64,000 nucleotides of DNA from Cutibacterium sp. (GTDB lineage Bacteria > Actinomycetota > Actinomycetes > Propionibacteriales > Propionibacteriaceae). Below the pieces are notes generated by a model. The model made no database searches, was not told the DNA's origin, and saw nothing but the letters and a program-made list of their open reading frames with translations. Each line of letters begins with the position of its first letter. Positions within the stretch are counted from its first letter, which is position 1. The stretch spans positions 83,105 through 147,104 of the forward strand of contig NZ_JAUNEJ010000006.1 of the NCBI RefSeq assembly GCF_030525615.1, written 5' to 3'. Shown here one piece after another: positions 28,526-38,029 of the stretch. The position numbers and the translations under genes are program-made.

Positions 28526-28935
28526 ATAGTGCCTTCTTCACTCTTGTGGTTGGAATTGTATGCTACGGTCGCAATTCCAACCGCAACAATATAGATCAGC
28601 CAAGATCCGCCACAGAACGCGATATTTTCGCGCCAGTCACCCACAAATATCTGGGTCCCCTCTCGCGTGAAGTTGCTGTACGCAAAAAGCAGTAACGCCG
28701 CTAGCGCCGTGGCCATTAGTCGCGCAAGGACCGAAAGCGCTACTGGCTTTTCCCATTTCGATGGTGGGTCAACGATGAGAAGTACTATTCCGGTAAGAAA
28801 CGTTCCCCACAGTGGAATCACCATAAGTAGCGTACCCGCTGTCGCTAGAGCAGTTGCAGGGATATAGAAAACACCCCACGAAATTCCAATCCAATAGACA
28901 TAGCTGCGAATAGCGTCTTTTAAAAACCTGCTCAT
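28522..28935 (-). CDS. small membrane protein, unknown
   Basis: A 137-residue protein with about four hydrophobic segments (roughly 12-32, 36-56, 68-88, 105-125) and a basic N-terminus (MSRFLKDAIRS). I recognise no family. ATG 28935 has GAAGGG upstream. It converges on the DUF1906 gene with a 4-base overlap of the 3' ends. A pairing with a lysin-like gene might suggest a holin or immunity role, but nothing in the sequence supports that specifically. Confidence 0.55.
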   Translation of the reverse strand: MSRFLKDAIRSYVYWIGISWGVFYIPATALATAGTLLMVIPLWGTFLTGIVLLIVDPPSKWEKPVALSVLARLMATALAALLLFAYSNFTREGTQIFVGDWRENIAFCGGSWLIYIVAVGIATVAYNSNHKSEEGTI

Positions 28936-29230
28936 GTCTACCCTTCGCGCGCACAATGACAAGATGTCACTATATCAATAGAAGTCTCGCGGCGTACACC
29001 GATGGTTCCTGTTGCGGTTCATGGGGTTTTTGACGCTGCTGGAGAGGGGGCAGGCCCCGTTAGGATAGTAGTTTGAAAATAACCGCCTGATTAGGGAGCC
29101 TGCCGGTGAGTAATCACCGTAACCCACTTTTGACCGGACGCCTGGTTGAGCGTTGCCGAACCCGTCCGATCGCCCATGGTGGGCTTCGAGTTGGGTATCA
29201 GTTGGGTTACCGAAAGTACATGGGTTAACC
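28936..29230. other. non-coding stretch left of the ISL3 element
   Basis: No credible gene in either strand. It holds a small perfect hairpin CGGTGA-GTAA-TCACCG (29104-29119) and a GGGGCAGGCCCC palindrome near 29049. It may be residual IS flanking DNA. Confidence 0.4.
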
Positions 29231-30697
29231 GGCTCTTCGTACTTTAGGTGGGGGTGGTTATGTTGAGTCCTCCGCCGTTGAGGAGTATGCGGAGGCGGTA
29301 GTTGTGCCGGTTACGGAATCCTGTGGCGATACGGCGGCCGAGTTCGATGATCCCGTTGGTGGTTTGGGTGCTGCCGGTACTAGCACTGTTGGTGTCGAAA
29401 TAGGGTAGGAATGCTGTCTTCCAGCGCCGTAGCGTTCTACCGAGTCTGGCAATCTCGGGGATCGGGCAGGCAGGCAGTGAATCGATCAACCGTTGTGCAA
29501 GGCGGCGCCCCTGAGCGGGTGTGGGTTGGCCGAACACGTCTGGAATATCTTGGGCACACTGGTAGGCGACCTCGAGTGAAATGTGGTCCCGGTGCGCAGC
29601 AAACGCTTCTGCTAAGCGTATGCGTTGGCGTGGGGTCAGTCGTTGCCGGCCAGCACGCACAAGGTTACGGATCCCATATAACGGGTCGCCTTTGCGTCCC
29701 CGATGACCGACAGTCCCTGGATTCGCCGTCTGACCTCATCAAGGGCACCGGTGGCGAGTTTGACGATATGGAAGGCATCCAGCACGCAGGTGGCGTCTTT
29801 GAGTTGATCGTCAATAGCGTTGGTGTATCCCCTAGAACGAGTCGAGTGTCGCGATCTTGACACCAGCACAGAACGCGTGACCGCGTTGGCTAAGCCAGTC
29901 CCGGTAAGCCTTGCCAGAGCGGCCGGGAACCAGGTCTAGCAGCAGGGCTCGTAGGTGTTTGTGCTGGTTCGGGGTCAGGTTGACCATTCCGGTTAGTTCC
30001 TTCGGGCCTTTGCGGCGTGGATCACGGTGGTGCCAGATGTGCTCATCAACACCAAGGATGGTCACACCATCGAAGCGAGACTCGTCATCGGCTGCAGCTT
30101 CCAACAGTGGCTTGATCGACGACCACACGGTGCGCCATGGGGTGCCGAGTTGACGGGCTAGACCCCTGAGTGAGGCATTCTCACGTGCCAGCTGGCCAAT
30201 CGCCCACCAGCATGCCCGAGTAGTTAGTACAGATCATAGACGGGCGAGGTTATTGTCTTGTTCGGTCAACGAGCCTACCGGGCAGGCTGGATCGACACAC
30301 CGCCAAGTTCGTTTACGCCACACCAGCTCTACCGGCCGACCGTAACAGGGTATATCGACCAGTCTGACACTGCGTCGGCCTCGACTGTGTGCAGTGACCC
30401 CCACAGGTAGGACACCCCGCCTATGCGGTGGCGACTTGATGACCACCTGTAGAGATACTCCTTGGTCGTTATGTGGCTGGCTGATCTCAATGACATGGAA
30501 ACCTTCAAGGCTGACCAGCCGATCACACCGGGTGCAATAAAACGAGGTACAACCAGTGCACGCGCACGCGTTAGACTCACACACGTCGAGGCTTTCCGAT
30601 TGGCTAGTTGTGTCATAACCAATTATCGGAGGCCTCGCCCCCTTTCCCCCAAGCGATCACCGAGAGCTGCTCACCCCCACCTCAAATACCAAGAGCC
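29231..30697 (-). mobile_element. decayed ISL3-family insertion sequence with both terminal inverted repeats
   Basis: The ends are GGCTCTTCGTACTTTAGGTG at 29231 and, on the other strand, GGCTCTTGGTATTTGAGGTG reading in from 30697; the match continues to 23 of 26 bases. Between them lies one leftward transposase gene in pieces. Flanking octamers GGTTAACC (29223-29230) and GGGAAACC (30698-30705) share 6 of 8 bases, which may be an eroded target duplication. Confidence 0.85.
29244..30622 (-). pseudogene. ISL3-family transposase, frameshifted
   Basis: Reading from the right: a zinc-binding N-terminus (CTSFYCTRCDRLVSLEGF; a frame change interrupts the following CPTCGG cluster), then an HTH part, then SRFDGVTILGVDEHIWHHRD with the first catalytic Asp, then YTNAIDDQLKDATCVLDAFH with the second, then a C-terminal third (29244-29660) ending in ILLNGGGLN. 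These are ISL3 transposase segments in the right order but in at least four frames, with stop codons near 30234, 29832 and 29636. It cannot make a whole transposase. Confidence 0.85.
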
Positions 30698-31527
30698 GGG
30701 AAACCAATATCGCTGCCACCCAGAGGCTGGACTGGCTGATCGGACCAGTCGGCCTGCCCGGTGTCCCCATCAAACCCCTACTGAGATTGTCGAGACCATC
30801 GCTAGGCTGCGGCGGGAACGACAGTGGTCGGCCCGGCTGATCTGTATCGACCTGGCAGATCGCGGTATTCGGATTTCTCAGGCCACGGTTGGGCGGTGGC
30901 TACGCCGGCTTTGGGCTGCACCGTCGACGTGTCCTCCACACCGATCCGTACACCAGCCCGGATCACCCCCCCGGTATCGGGGACGCATGATCCATCCCGG
31001 CATTAAAAAAGGTGGCCGGATACCTGAGGGAGGGGGATGACGTCTCCACGGCAGGGCTGTCACGCCTAGCTGCGGCACAGTAGGCGACGCCTATGTGTGA
31101 CGGGTTGTCCCGGCTGGCCTACACCGAACCCTGTGCCGACCAGATGGTTTTCATGCTGGTAGGGGTTGTGGGGTCGTGCGACGGTTTTTCTTGTGCCGTC
31201 CACGGTATCGACGCCATCATCACAGTCACTGACAACGGCCCGTGTTACACCAGCTACATGGTCACATCCGTGCTGGTCGATGGAGGCCACACTCACAGAT
31301 CCGCCTCCAGGCTCCGTAGTCGCAACGGCACCATTGAACGGTATAACCGGATCAAGCCCCGAGGAGCTTCTTGACGCCCGCCCCTACCGTTGGGAAGCTG
31401 GACCGGTCCACACCATCGGTGTAGGCAACATCCACAACACCTAGCATCGACCCCACACCGCCTCACCAGACCAGCCACCTCGCTACTCCCCACAGGCGTA
31501 AACAACGTCATGCGCAACTACAACTAG
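30664..31527. repeat. IS481/ISL3-end module, copy 1
   Basis: An 864-bp stretch repeated in direct orientation at 35368-36234. It begins with the right 34 bp of the ISL3 end and continues through a truncated IS481 transposase to CAACTACAACTAG. The copies differ by scattered changes and small indels in the DDE region. Confidence 0.9.
30706..31527 (+). pseudogene. IS481-family transposase, truncated and frameshifted (copy 1)
   Basis: The first recognisable part reads IVETIARLRRERQWSARLIC and RGIRISQATVGRWLRRL, an IS481 HTH region. It continues with IHPGIKKGGRIPEGGG, then after a frame change DGLSRLAYTEPCADQ, then TVTDNGPCYTSYM and NGTIERYNRI (parts of the DDE domain), and finally HRPHTASPDQPPRYSPQA and NVMRNYN. 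The first 60 or so residues of a normal IS481 transposase are missing, replaced by the ISL3 end, and several frameshifts and stops intervene. Confidence 0.85.
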
Positions 31528-31541
31528 GCGACTCCACCGAA

Positions 31542-32966
31542 TCACCGTCCCACTGCCACCCGTTGCAGCATTCTTAGCGCGTTCACGATCTCTTCCGGCT
31601 CATGCCAGACAGGCAGCCGTAACATCGTCCTTTGTCCGTCGTAGGCTGAATACCCAGGACCGGGCGCCAGTCGAATTCCCAGTCGTTTAGCGGCCTCAGC
31701 AAGGGCTTGGGAGTCAGTATGAGTATCGACCCACAACCCGGTACCGTCCTGCGGTCTAAACCATGTCCACGATGGAAAGAGATCGCTGACAGTTCGACAC
31801 GTCACTTCACGACCCACCCGAAGTAATTCTCGGCGTTCTCGACGTGCATCTTCCACATATCCCATAAGGCTTACTGCAACCAACTGCGTTGATATAGGAC
31901 TTGCGAGGTCGTCAGCTTTTCGACGTTCAACTAGTTGCCGCACTCGAGTCGGGCTAGCTCGTAACCACCCTATCCTTAAACCTCCCCAGAATAGTTTCGA
32001 CAATGTTCCAAGAGTGATCACGAGATCATCACTCGCCTGTCGCGCCAACATTGGCGCAGGGATCCCTGATCTAGTTAGGTCGTAGGAACAACAGTCCTCC
32101 ACTACTGGAACGCCGTAACGATCAACCAGTGACGCGAGTGCGATTCTATGATCGGAGGACATCGTCAGCCCCGTCGGATTGTGGATCGTGGTCTGGCAAT
32201 GAAGCATGGCCGGGCCACGCGCTAAACCTCTCTCTAACAAGTCAGGATCGACAGTTGTAGCTGTCAACGGGACTGTCTCCACTCGCGCACCGGCTAACCG
32301 CAGTTCTTCCAGCTCACCACGATAAGTCGGTTCTTCTACGAGCACCGTATCCCCAGGGGAAACTAAAAGCTGTGTGGCCAGATGACACGCGTGCTGCGCC
32401 CCATTGGTAACCATCACTTGTTGAGGCGTAGTTGGTAGGCCATCCTGAGTAAGTCGGTTAGCAATAACCTCACGTAGCACGGGCAACCCTGCCGGGAAAT
32501 AACCGTCAGTATCAAAATACTCGTCCATACCGACCGGTGCTTCAGCCAATACTTTCCGCGCTATAGAGGAAGCAGGTAGCGCCCCGGTCGATAGATCAAT
32601 CATCTTTGAGGTAGTGTCACTGAACGAAGACAGCCTGCCGTCCGTGGTCACCGCCGCGCGTCCGGACCTCACCCTTGTTCCAGACCCGACCAATGCGGCG
32701 ATGTGACCGGCGGCTTCGAGAATTCCGAATGCCTCCGCCACGGTTTGTCGCGATACTTGAAAAGTGGCGGCACATGTCCGTTGAGATGGCAATATCGCTC
32801 CAGCTGGTAAAAAACCGGCATCAATCAGGTCCAATAGCGCGCTTGCTAATGATTCTGGGAGCGCTTGGGCAGGCTGGCTCCAATCCCCCAACATTCGACT
32901 CAGACCAGCAGGGTCAACTCTGACGACCACAACCAAAGTATCACTCTTTTGAGTGCGCAACGTCAT
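31542..32966 (-). CDS. MocR/GntR-type PLP-dependent transcriptional regulator
   Basis: A 474-residue protein with an N-terminal winged-helix GntR domain (about 25-100: [29 protein letters not shown]) fused to a fold-type I aminotransferase domain (about 130-474). The Schiff-base lysine lies in [16 protein letters not shown], with NPTGLTMS and [13 protein letters not shown] also conserved. MocR proteins sense PLP or amino-compound ligands and control adjacent genes. It is divergent from the Tm-1-like pair, starts 88 bases from it, and shares an inverted-repeat region with it, so that pair is its likely target. ATG 32966 was chosen over 33014, which would leave almost no intergenic space. Confidence 0.88.
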   Translation of the reverse strand: MTLRTQKSDTLVVVVRVDPAGLSRMLGDWSQPAQALPESLASALLDLIDAGFLPAGAILPSQRTCAATFQVSRQTVAEAFGILEAAGHIAALVGSGTRVRSGRAAVTTDGRLSSFSDTTSKMIDLSTGALPASSIARKVLAEAPVGMDEYFDTDGYFPAGLPVLREVIANRLTQDGLPTTPQQVMVTNGAQHACHLATQLLVSPGDTVLVEEPTYRGELEELRLAGARVETVPLTATTVDPDLLERGLARGPAMLHCQTTIHNPTGLTMSSDHRIALASLVDRYGVPVVEDCCSYDLTRSGIPAPMLARQASDDLVITLGTLSKLFWGGLRIGWLRASPTRVRQLVERRKADDLASPISTQLVAVSLMGYVEDARRERRELLRVGREVTCRTVSDLFPSWTWFRPQDGTGLWVDTHTDSQALAEAAKRLGIRLAPGPGYSAYDGQRTMLRLPVWHEPEEIVNALRMLQRVAVGR

Positions 32967-32973
32967 AGCTCTC

Positions 32974-32997
32974 AGGCCAATTGGGTCTAAGTGGCCT
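32974..32997. promoter_or_regulatory. candidate MocR operator between the divergent genes
   Basis: AGGCCA (32974-32979) and TGGCCT (32992-32997) form an exact inverted repeat with 12 bases between, placed 8 bases before the regulator start and 58 before the Tm-1-like gene. Confidence 0.5.
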
Positions 32998-33054
32998 ATC
33001 ACCGCCAGAGTCACCGAGCTAGCGTCTTGGGTGCACGATCACGAAGGAGTGCTC

Positions 33055-34281
33055 ATGGCCACAATTGCTCTGCTGGGAACCCTGGACACTAAAGGAGACG
33101 AGTTTGACCGGCTGCATCGGCTCATCATTGAGAACGGCTGCCAAGTCATCACCATCGACGTCGGATCGTTTTCGACCAGCCCAATGGCCGATTGCACATC
33201 CGATGACGTTATTTTGGCCGCGGGAGAATCGCCTGAAGACCTCCGAAAGCGCCGTGACCGTGGCGAGATGATGGACGCCATGGGGCGCGGGGCCTCAGTC
33301 ATCGTGTCCACCTTGGCTGACAAGGGCACAATCCACGGCTTGCTATCTCTCGGTGGATCGGGAGGCTCGTCTGTCGCAGCTTCGGTGATGCAGGCGTTAC
33401 CAATTGGATTCCCGAAACTCCTCGTATCAACGATGGCGTCAGGGGATGTCAGTTCATATGTTGGGCAAACCGACGTCACTCTCATGTACTCGGTGGTCGA
33501 TGTGGCAGGCTTTAATTCTGTCTCCCGCATGGTGTTTTCAAATGCTGCAGCCGCCATCTCTAGCATGGCATCTAACTATGAGAAAACCAGAACCGCACAT
33601 AGCACGTCTAACAGCAAGCCCATCATCGGGCTGACTATGTTCGGTTTGACGACGCCAGCTGCAGACGAAGCTCGCAAAACCTTGACCGACCTCGGATATG
33701 AGGTCCTTGTCTTTCACGCTACTGGCTCGGGGGGAAAGACGATGGAAAAACTCGCGTCTTCTGGTCTTCTTGCGGGGGTCTGCGACCTGACAACGACCGA
33801 GCTTGCCGATGACCTTTGTGGTGGCGTCCTCTCAGCGGGACCTCACCGCTTGGAGGCCGCTGGTATATCAGGGATCCCTCAAGTCGTCAGTCTTGGTGCC
33901 CTCGACATGGTCAACTTCGGTCCGCCCAGCACCGTCCCAGAGCGATACGCAACACGCACATTGCATGTGCATAACCCCACGGTCACGCTCATGCGAACCA
34001 ACGCCAGCGAAATGGCGGAGCTCGGACATCGTATAGCAAAGAAAGCTGCTGCATCCCACGGCCCGGTATACGTGTTCATACCGGCTCGGGGAGTCTCTGG
34101 TATCGACAGTGTCGGGGCTGACTTCTACGACCCGACCGCCGACGAAGCTCTGTTTAACGCGCTCAAAGACGACCTGAAAAACACGCACGTCAACGTTATC
34201 GAGCTTGATCAAAACATCAATGATGTTGGTTTTGGCAGAGCGATGGCCGAAACCCTCCACGACCTCATAACTCAGAACTGA
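33055..34281 (+). CDS. Tm-1-like ATP-binding domain protein (UPF0261)
   Basis: A 408-residue protein of the UPF0261 family. Hallmarks: the start [76 protein letters not shown] and [15 protein letters not shown]. The bacterial family has no agreed reaction; its plant homologue is the N-terminal half of the tomato Tm-1 protein, which binds ATP and inhibits tobamovirus replication. GAAGGAG precedes ATG 33055. The next gene, 16 bases downstream, encodes the other half of Tm-1. Codon use is close to that of the host. Confidence 0.88.
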   Translation: MATIALLGTLDTKGDEFDRLHRLIIENGCQVITIDVGSFSTSPMADCTSDDVILAAGESPEDLRKRRDRGEMMDAMGRGASVIVSTLADKGTIHGLLSLGGSGGSSVAASVMQALPIGFPKLLVSTMASGDVSSYVGQTDVTLMYSVVDVAGFNSVSRMVFSNAAAAISSMASNYEKTRTAHSTSNSKPIIGLTMFGLTTPAADEARKTLTDLGYEVLVFHATGSGGKTMEKLASSGLLAGVCDLTTTELADDLCGGVLSAGPHRLEAAGISGIPQVVSLGALDMVNFGPPSTVPERYATRTLHVHNPTVTLMRTNASEMAELGHRIAKKAAASHGPVYVFIPARGVSGIDSVGADFYDPTADEALFNALKDDLKNTHVNVIELDQNINDVGFGRAMAETLHDLITQN

Positions 34282-34297
34282 TCGGAAAGGAAAACAC

Positions 34298-35131
34298 ATG
34301 ATGAACCGCAGGGACATTCTGGACACGTTCCGCAAACAGGTTGCCGACGGCACACCCATTGTTGGTGGTGGAGCTGGAACCGGTATTACAGCCAAGTCCG
34401 CCGAGGCCGGCGGCATCGACCTGCTGGTGATTTACAACTCAGGCCGGTTTCGTATGGCCGGCCGCGGATCTCTTTCGGGCCTCCTCGCTTACGGAGACGC
34501 CAATGAGATCGTCATGGACATGGGTCGGGAGGTCCTTCCCGTCGTCAAACACACTCCTGTTCTCGCGGGAGTCAACGGCACTGACCCCTTCCGAGTCATG
34601 CCTCGTTTCCTAGCCCAACTCAAAGAAGCCGGATTTGCTGGAGTCCAAAACTTCCCGACCGTAGGTCTCATCGACGGCACGTTCCGTGCCAATTTGGAAG
34701 AAACGGGGATGAGTTACGGCTTGGAAATCGACATGATCAAGGCAGCTCATGACCTCGACCTCATCACCTCACCCTACGTCTTTGATGTTGACCAGGCTAA
34801 GGACATGGCGCGTGCCGGTGCCGACATACTCGTCCCCCATATGGGTCTGACAACCTCCGGCACTATAGGCGCAAAGACTGCGCTCACCATCGAAGACGCC
34901 GCAGCCAAGGTCCAAGAACTCGCAGATGCTGCCAAGTCCATCAACCCAGACATTCTGTGTCTGTGTCACGGCGGCCCCATCGCCAACCCGGAGGATGCCC
35001 AGTACATCCTCGATCATACCGACGGCATTGTCGGCTTTTACGGGGCTTCATCGATCGAGCGCTTCCCAACAGAAATCGGTATCAAAAAACAAACCGAAGA
35101 CTTTAAAGCCCTCTCGTTCAAAAAACACTAA
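34298..35131 (+). CDS. TIM-barrel protein of the PEP-hydrolase family (PF09370)
   Basis: A 277-residue TIM barrel. [79 protein letters not shown] and [15 protein letters not shown] match the family annotated as phosphoenolpyruvate hydrolase-like, which forms the C-terminal half of plant Tm-1. Substrate unknown. The conserved [12 protein letters not shown] near the end suggests a phosphate or anion site. It follows the UPF0261 gene by 16 bases and is closed by a terminator, so the two form one operon. Confidence 0.88.
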   Translation: MMNRRDILDTFRKQVADGTPIVGGGAGTGITAKSAEAGGIDLLVIYNSGRFRMAGRGSLSGLLAYGDANEIVMDMGREVLPVVKHTPVLAGVNGTDPFRVMPRFLAQLKEAGFAGVQNFPTVGLIDGTFRANLEETGMSYGLEIDMIKAAHDLDLITSPYVFDVDQAKDMARAGADILVPHMGLTTSGTIGAKTALTIEDAAAKVQELADAAKSINPDILCLCHGGPIANPEDAQYILDHTDGIVGFYGASSIERFPTEIGIKKQTEDFKALSFKKH

Positions 35132-35146
35132 GGCATTCTATTAAGT

Positions 35147-35185
35147 ATCGGCGGTCAGCTCCGATAATCGTGGTTGACCGCCGAT
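35147..35185 (+). terminator. terminator of the Tm-1-like operon
   Basis: ATCGGCGGTCA (35147-35157) pairs exactly with TGACCGCCGAT (35175-35185), followed by CATTATTGG. It lies 16 bases after the stop codon. Confidence 0.75.
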
Positions 35186-35216
35186 CATTATTGGCCCATA
35201 ACGATTAAGAGAATCA

Positions 35217-35297
35217 TCACAAACGGGGGCGCAGATCGGATGTGAATCTTCCGGCTTCCAGCAATGATCGGGTGATGTAGTGGGTCACGTTCCGGAA
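35217..35297 (-). pseudogene. transposase C-terminal fragment, family not identified
   Basis: The minus frame reads FRNVTHYITRSLLEAGRFTS and ends LRPRL before TGA. The same C-terminus (HYITRSLLEAGGF) occurs at 36237-36311 on the plus strand, and a more decayed version near 37890. I take it for the end of an IS transposase, but cannot name the family from 25 residues. Confidence 0.5.
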
Positions 35298-35353
35298 CCC
35301 CAGGGCTGTGCCGCGTAGGTGTTCTAGGCGGCCGGTGGATCTCCTGTGTTTCC

Positions 35354-35403
35354 CGCTCTTGATATTTGAGCTGCTCACCCCCACCTCAAATACCAAGAGC
35401 CGG
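35354..35403. repeat. palindrome from two facing ISL3 ends
   Basis: CCCGCTCTTGATATTTGAG and CTCAAATACCAAGAGCCGGG are inverted copies (with one insertion and one mismatch) separated by 14 bases. Both match the ISL3 terminal repeat, so this may be an ISL3 element whose whole interior has been lost. Confidence 0.65.
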
Positions 35404-36234
35404 GAAACCAATATCGCTGCCACCCAGAGGCTGGACTGGCTGATCGGACCAGTCGGCCTGCCCGGTGTCCCCATCAAACCCCTACTGAGATTGTCGAGAC
35501 CATCGCTAGGCTGCGGCGGGAACGACAGTGGTCGGCCCGGCTGATCTGTATCGACCTGGCAGATCGCGGTATTCGGATTTCTCAGGCCACGGTTGGGCGG
35601 TGGCTACGCCGGCTTTGGGCTGCACCGTCGACGTGTCCTCCACACCGATCCGTACACCAGCCCGGATCACCCCCCCGGTATCGGGGACGCATGATCCATC
35701 CCGGCATTAAAAAAGGTGGCCGGATACCTGAGGGAGGGGGATGACGTCTCCACGGCAGGGCTGTCACGCCTAGCTGCGGCACAGTAGGCGACGCCTATGT
35801 GTGACGGGTTGTCCCGGCTGGCCTACACCGAACCCTGTGCTGACCAGAAGGCTTTCATGCTGGTAGGGGTTGTGGGGTCGTGCGACGGTTTTCTTGTGCC
35901 GTCCACGGTATCGACGCCATCATCACAGTCACTGATAACGGCCCGTGATAGGCACATGGTCACATCCGTGCTGGTCGATGAAGGCCATCAACCATCAGCG
36001 GATTCGCCCCTACACTCCACAGTCGCAACGGCACCATTGAACGGTATAACCGGATCAAGCCCCGAGGAGCTTCTTGACGCCCGCCCCTACCGTTGGGAAG
36101 CTGGACCGGTCCACACCATCGGTGTAGGCAACATCCACAACACCTAGCATCGACCCCACACCGCCTCACCAGACCAGCCACCCACCTCGCTACTCCCCAC
36201 AGGCGTAAGCAACCTCATGCGCAACTACAACTAG
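35368..36234. repeat. IS481/ISL3-end module, copy 2
   Basis: Direct repeat of 30664-31527, identical over long stretches; it lacks TACACCAGCTA after GGCCCGTG and has other small indels in the DDE part. Together with copy 1 it brackets the MocR/Tm-1 genes. Confidence 0.9.
35411..36234 (+). pseudogene. IS481-family transposase, truncated and frameshifted (copy 2)
   Basis: Carries the same truncated N-terminus (RLRRERQWSARLIC equivalent at about 35505) and the same early break as copy 1, then DGLSRLAYTEPCADQKAFML, a further decayed DDE segment, GTIERYNRI, and the C-terminal HRPHTASPDQP. Shared lesions show that copy 1 and copy 2 were duplicated after the element had already decayed. Confidence 0.85.
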
Positions 36235-36236
36235 AG

Positions 36237-36311
36237 TTCCGTAGTTTTGCCCACTACATCACCAGATCACTGCTGGAAGCCGGAGGATTCAAACCCCACC
36301 TACATCGTTAA
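36237..36311 (+). pseudogene. transposase C-terminal fragment (second copy)
   Basis: The plus frame reads FRSFAHYITRSLLEAGGFKP and ends HLHR before TAA. Homologous to the fragment at 35217-35297 on the other strand. Confidence 0.5.
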
Positions 36312-36434
36312 TTGCGAAGAGGTCTTATCTTGCATGGCTGCCGATACCAGTATGTGATACTTCTTTCTCGGTAATCACCACCAGAGTACTGTTGCCAAAT
36401 CCGAAACTCGGCGACCCTAAAGGGGGAGAGGGCT

Positions 36435-36575
36435 ATGTCCAAGACAGTTGAGTCTAAGAAGGCGCAGACCATCGAGACCAAGCCCACGCCCATGGTGAAG
36501 CGGCTCACACTTTCCGAGCAGATGGCCATGATTAATAGGAAGAATCACGAAGAATGTCCGCTCGTTATGAGATGA
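36435..36575 (+). CDS. 46-aa peptide gene preceding the MFS transporter
   Basis: ATG 36435 follows a strong purine-rich site (AGGGGGAGAGG). The 46-residue product starts MSKTVESKKAQTIETK, is polar and charged in its first two thirds, and ends with NHEECPLVMR. I recognise no family. Its stop codon overlaps the ATG of a 17-codon ORF (ATGA at 36572-36575), which in turn overlaps the MFS start. The size, the leader-like hydrophilic N-terminus, the Cys near the C-terminus and the coupling to an exporter-type gene allow a secreted or modified peptide, but no modification enzyme is present. It could also be a regulatory leader for the transporter. Confidence 0.55.
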   Translation: MSKTVESKKAQTIETKPTPMVKRLTLSEQMAMINRKNHEECPLVMR

Positions 36576-36625
36576 ATGGCACCTGTCAGCTTTGCAAGTT
36601 TACTAAGCAACTTGGGTGCCGATGA
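36572..36625 (+). CDS. 17-codon Cys-rich ORF coupled to both neighbours
   Basis: The frame reads MNGTCQLCKFTKQLGCR and stops. Three of 17 residues are Cys (positions 5, 8, 16). It overlaps the preceding peptide gene by ATGA (36572-36575) and the MFS gene by ATGA (36622-36625). It may be a translational relay that carries ribosomes into the MFS start, or a real micropeptide; the sequence cannot decide. Confidence 0.4.
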   Translation: MNGTCQLCKFTKQLGCR

Positions 36626-37791
36626 GAGTCCGTTCCGAAAAGAGTCTGTCGAAGGCAAATATTCAGCTCGTCGTATGTATCTGCCTATCGAGTCTTGGTA
36701 ATGCTCTAACGGTCCCATTCTTCGCCGTTTACTTACAGCGAGAATTTGGAACTCGTAGCGCTTCTATCGCGCTTGCCTTACCTGCACTTGGCGCCCTTTC
36801 TGCGTACCCCTTTGTGCCAAAGCTTAAATCACGCTTGCCGATTCAGAGGCAGGTAACTCTAGGGGCGATGCTTGCAGCAGCCTCTTTCGTGGTAATGGCT
36901 ATCTTCTATCAAGAACGTTTAGTTTTTGGCGCCTCTCTCTATGGCTACGGGATTGCTAATGGTGTAGTCCAAGCTAGTTTGAATCCATTATTAAAAGGGG
37001 TAGTAGATAAGGGTCAACTGACCAAAATATACTCACTTCGATATCTTGGTATGTACGTTGCGATTTTGATTGGGGGATTCTTGGGTAGCTGGGCGTCTAC
37101 TGAAAGGCCGAGAATCTTCGGATGGCTGCTGTTTTTCAATGCGGTGACTTTCGTCGTCCTTGGTCTCGAAGCAAGTAGGTTTTCTCTCAAGAGCAATCCG
37201 CGTAGCTTGGCCGCTTCGAGCAGTATTCTGCCAAAGAATTCAAAGGAGGCACGATTTCTACTCTACCAGCTGGTTGCTGTGATGGGCGGATTCGGTCTCG
37301 GAGAGACAACCCTCCCCATGTGGGTTTCCGATCAAGGTGGTACACATGCCCAAGAGTTTTTGACGACTTGGATTCTAGTAGGAACGGCAAGCGCAATCAT
37401 ATTACAATTTTTCATTGGTCGAAAACTTGCTCATTCATCTCATATATCAAGTCTTAAATCTGTGTCATACACCTGGCTTGCTGGAGGGGTAGTTGGATTT
37501 GCTTTTCCTATGCTCAGCAAATCAGCTGGATCTCTAGTGATAGTTGCGGCAATATCACTTCTGTTTAGCTTTGGAAGTTCAATCTATGACGCTCACTATT
37601 ATCCGCTGCTCATGGAATCGACAGAGGGCAGAGAGTTGGAACTTTCGTCCGCTGCTTCACTCACATGGTCAACTGGCCTGTTTATTGCTCCACTAGTGGG
37701 GGGACTCATGCTTTCAATCAGTGGTCAAGCCGTCTTTGCAGTCCTCGTCTGCGCTTCGCTACTGATGCTCGCAGCTCTACCACATGACTAA
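36622..37791 (+). CDS. MFS transporter (likely efflux)
   Basis: A 389-residue membrane protein with about 11-12 helices. The first helix (VVCICLSSLGNALTVPFFAVYL) and the loop ALGALSAYPFVPKLKSRLPI fit the major facilitator superfamily; the layout (short loops, a central loop near residue 195 rich in Ser and Asn) resembles SetB/drug-efflux subfamilies. Substrate unknown. Codon use is clearly more AT-rich than in the flanking chromosome, which suggests transfer. ATG 36622 overlaps the 17-codon ORF; a GTG at 36616 is an in-frame alternative. The stop overlaps an IS481 tail on the other strand. Confidence 0.82.
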   Translation: MRVRSEKSLSKANIQLVVCICLSSLGNALTVPFFAVYLQREFGTRSASIALALPALGALSAYPFVPKLKSRLPIQRQVTLGAMLAAASFVVMAIFYQERLVFGASLYGYGIANGVVQASLNPLLKGVVDKGQLTKIYSLRYLGMYVAILIGGFLGSWASTERPRIFGWLLFFNAVTFVVLGLEASRFSLKSNPRSLAASSSILPKNSKEARFLLYQLVAVMGGFGLGETTLPMWVSDQGGTHAQEFLTTWILVGTASAIILQFFIGRKLAHSSHISSLKSVSYTWLAGGVVGFAFPMLSKSAGSLVIVAAISLLFSFGSSIYDAHYYPLLMESTEGRELELSSAASLTWSTGLFIAPLVGGLMLSISGQAVFAVLVCASLLMLAALPHD

Positions 37792-37816
37792 CTGTAGTTG
37801 CGCATGACGTTGCTTA
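37788..37816 (-). pseudogene. IS481-family transposase C-terminal fragment
   Basis: The minus frame reads SNVMRNYS and ends TAG, overlapping the MFS stop by three bases. Same end sequence as at 25315, 31527 and 36234. About 240 bases of further IS-like debris, including a decayed HYITRSLLEAG-type segment near 37890, follow up to the mdh terminator. Confidence 0.6.
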
Positions 37817-38029
37817 TGCCCGTGGGTAGTAATGAAGCGCGTGACAGGAACACGGGCGTGGCACAGCGTTAGGGTCAGGCAACCTGGCCCCCGACATCAC
37901 CCGATCAGGAAGCCGGCAGATTCATCCCGGCCTATATCCGCACTCATGAACAGGCGCTCTTCCAGAGTAACTGCGCGACAGAGGTGGCCCGATAGCCACA
38001 TCGCCACCCGCTACACCGTCAATTGAAAT

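Noticed and set aside
28936..29243. CRISPR-like or repeat array in the intergenic region
   Set aside because: Only isolated short palindromes; no regularly spaced repeats anywhere in the window.
35180..35220. tRNA or att site at the island
   Set aside because: No cloverleaf or tRNA-like end could be traced here or elsewhere in the window; the island edge is the mdh gene, not a tRNA.
36576..36698. Extension of the 46-aa peptide frame after its TGA (MAPVSFASLLSNLGADES...)
   Set aside because: It overlaps the MFS start in another frame, has no ribosome site of its own and runs through the coding sequence of the transporter's first helix.
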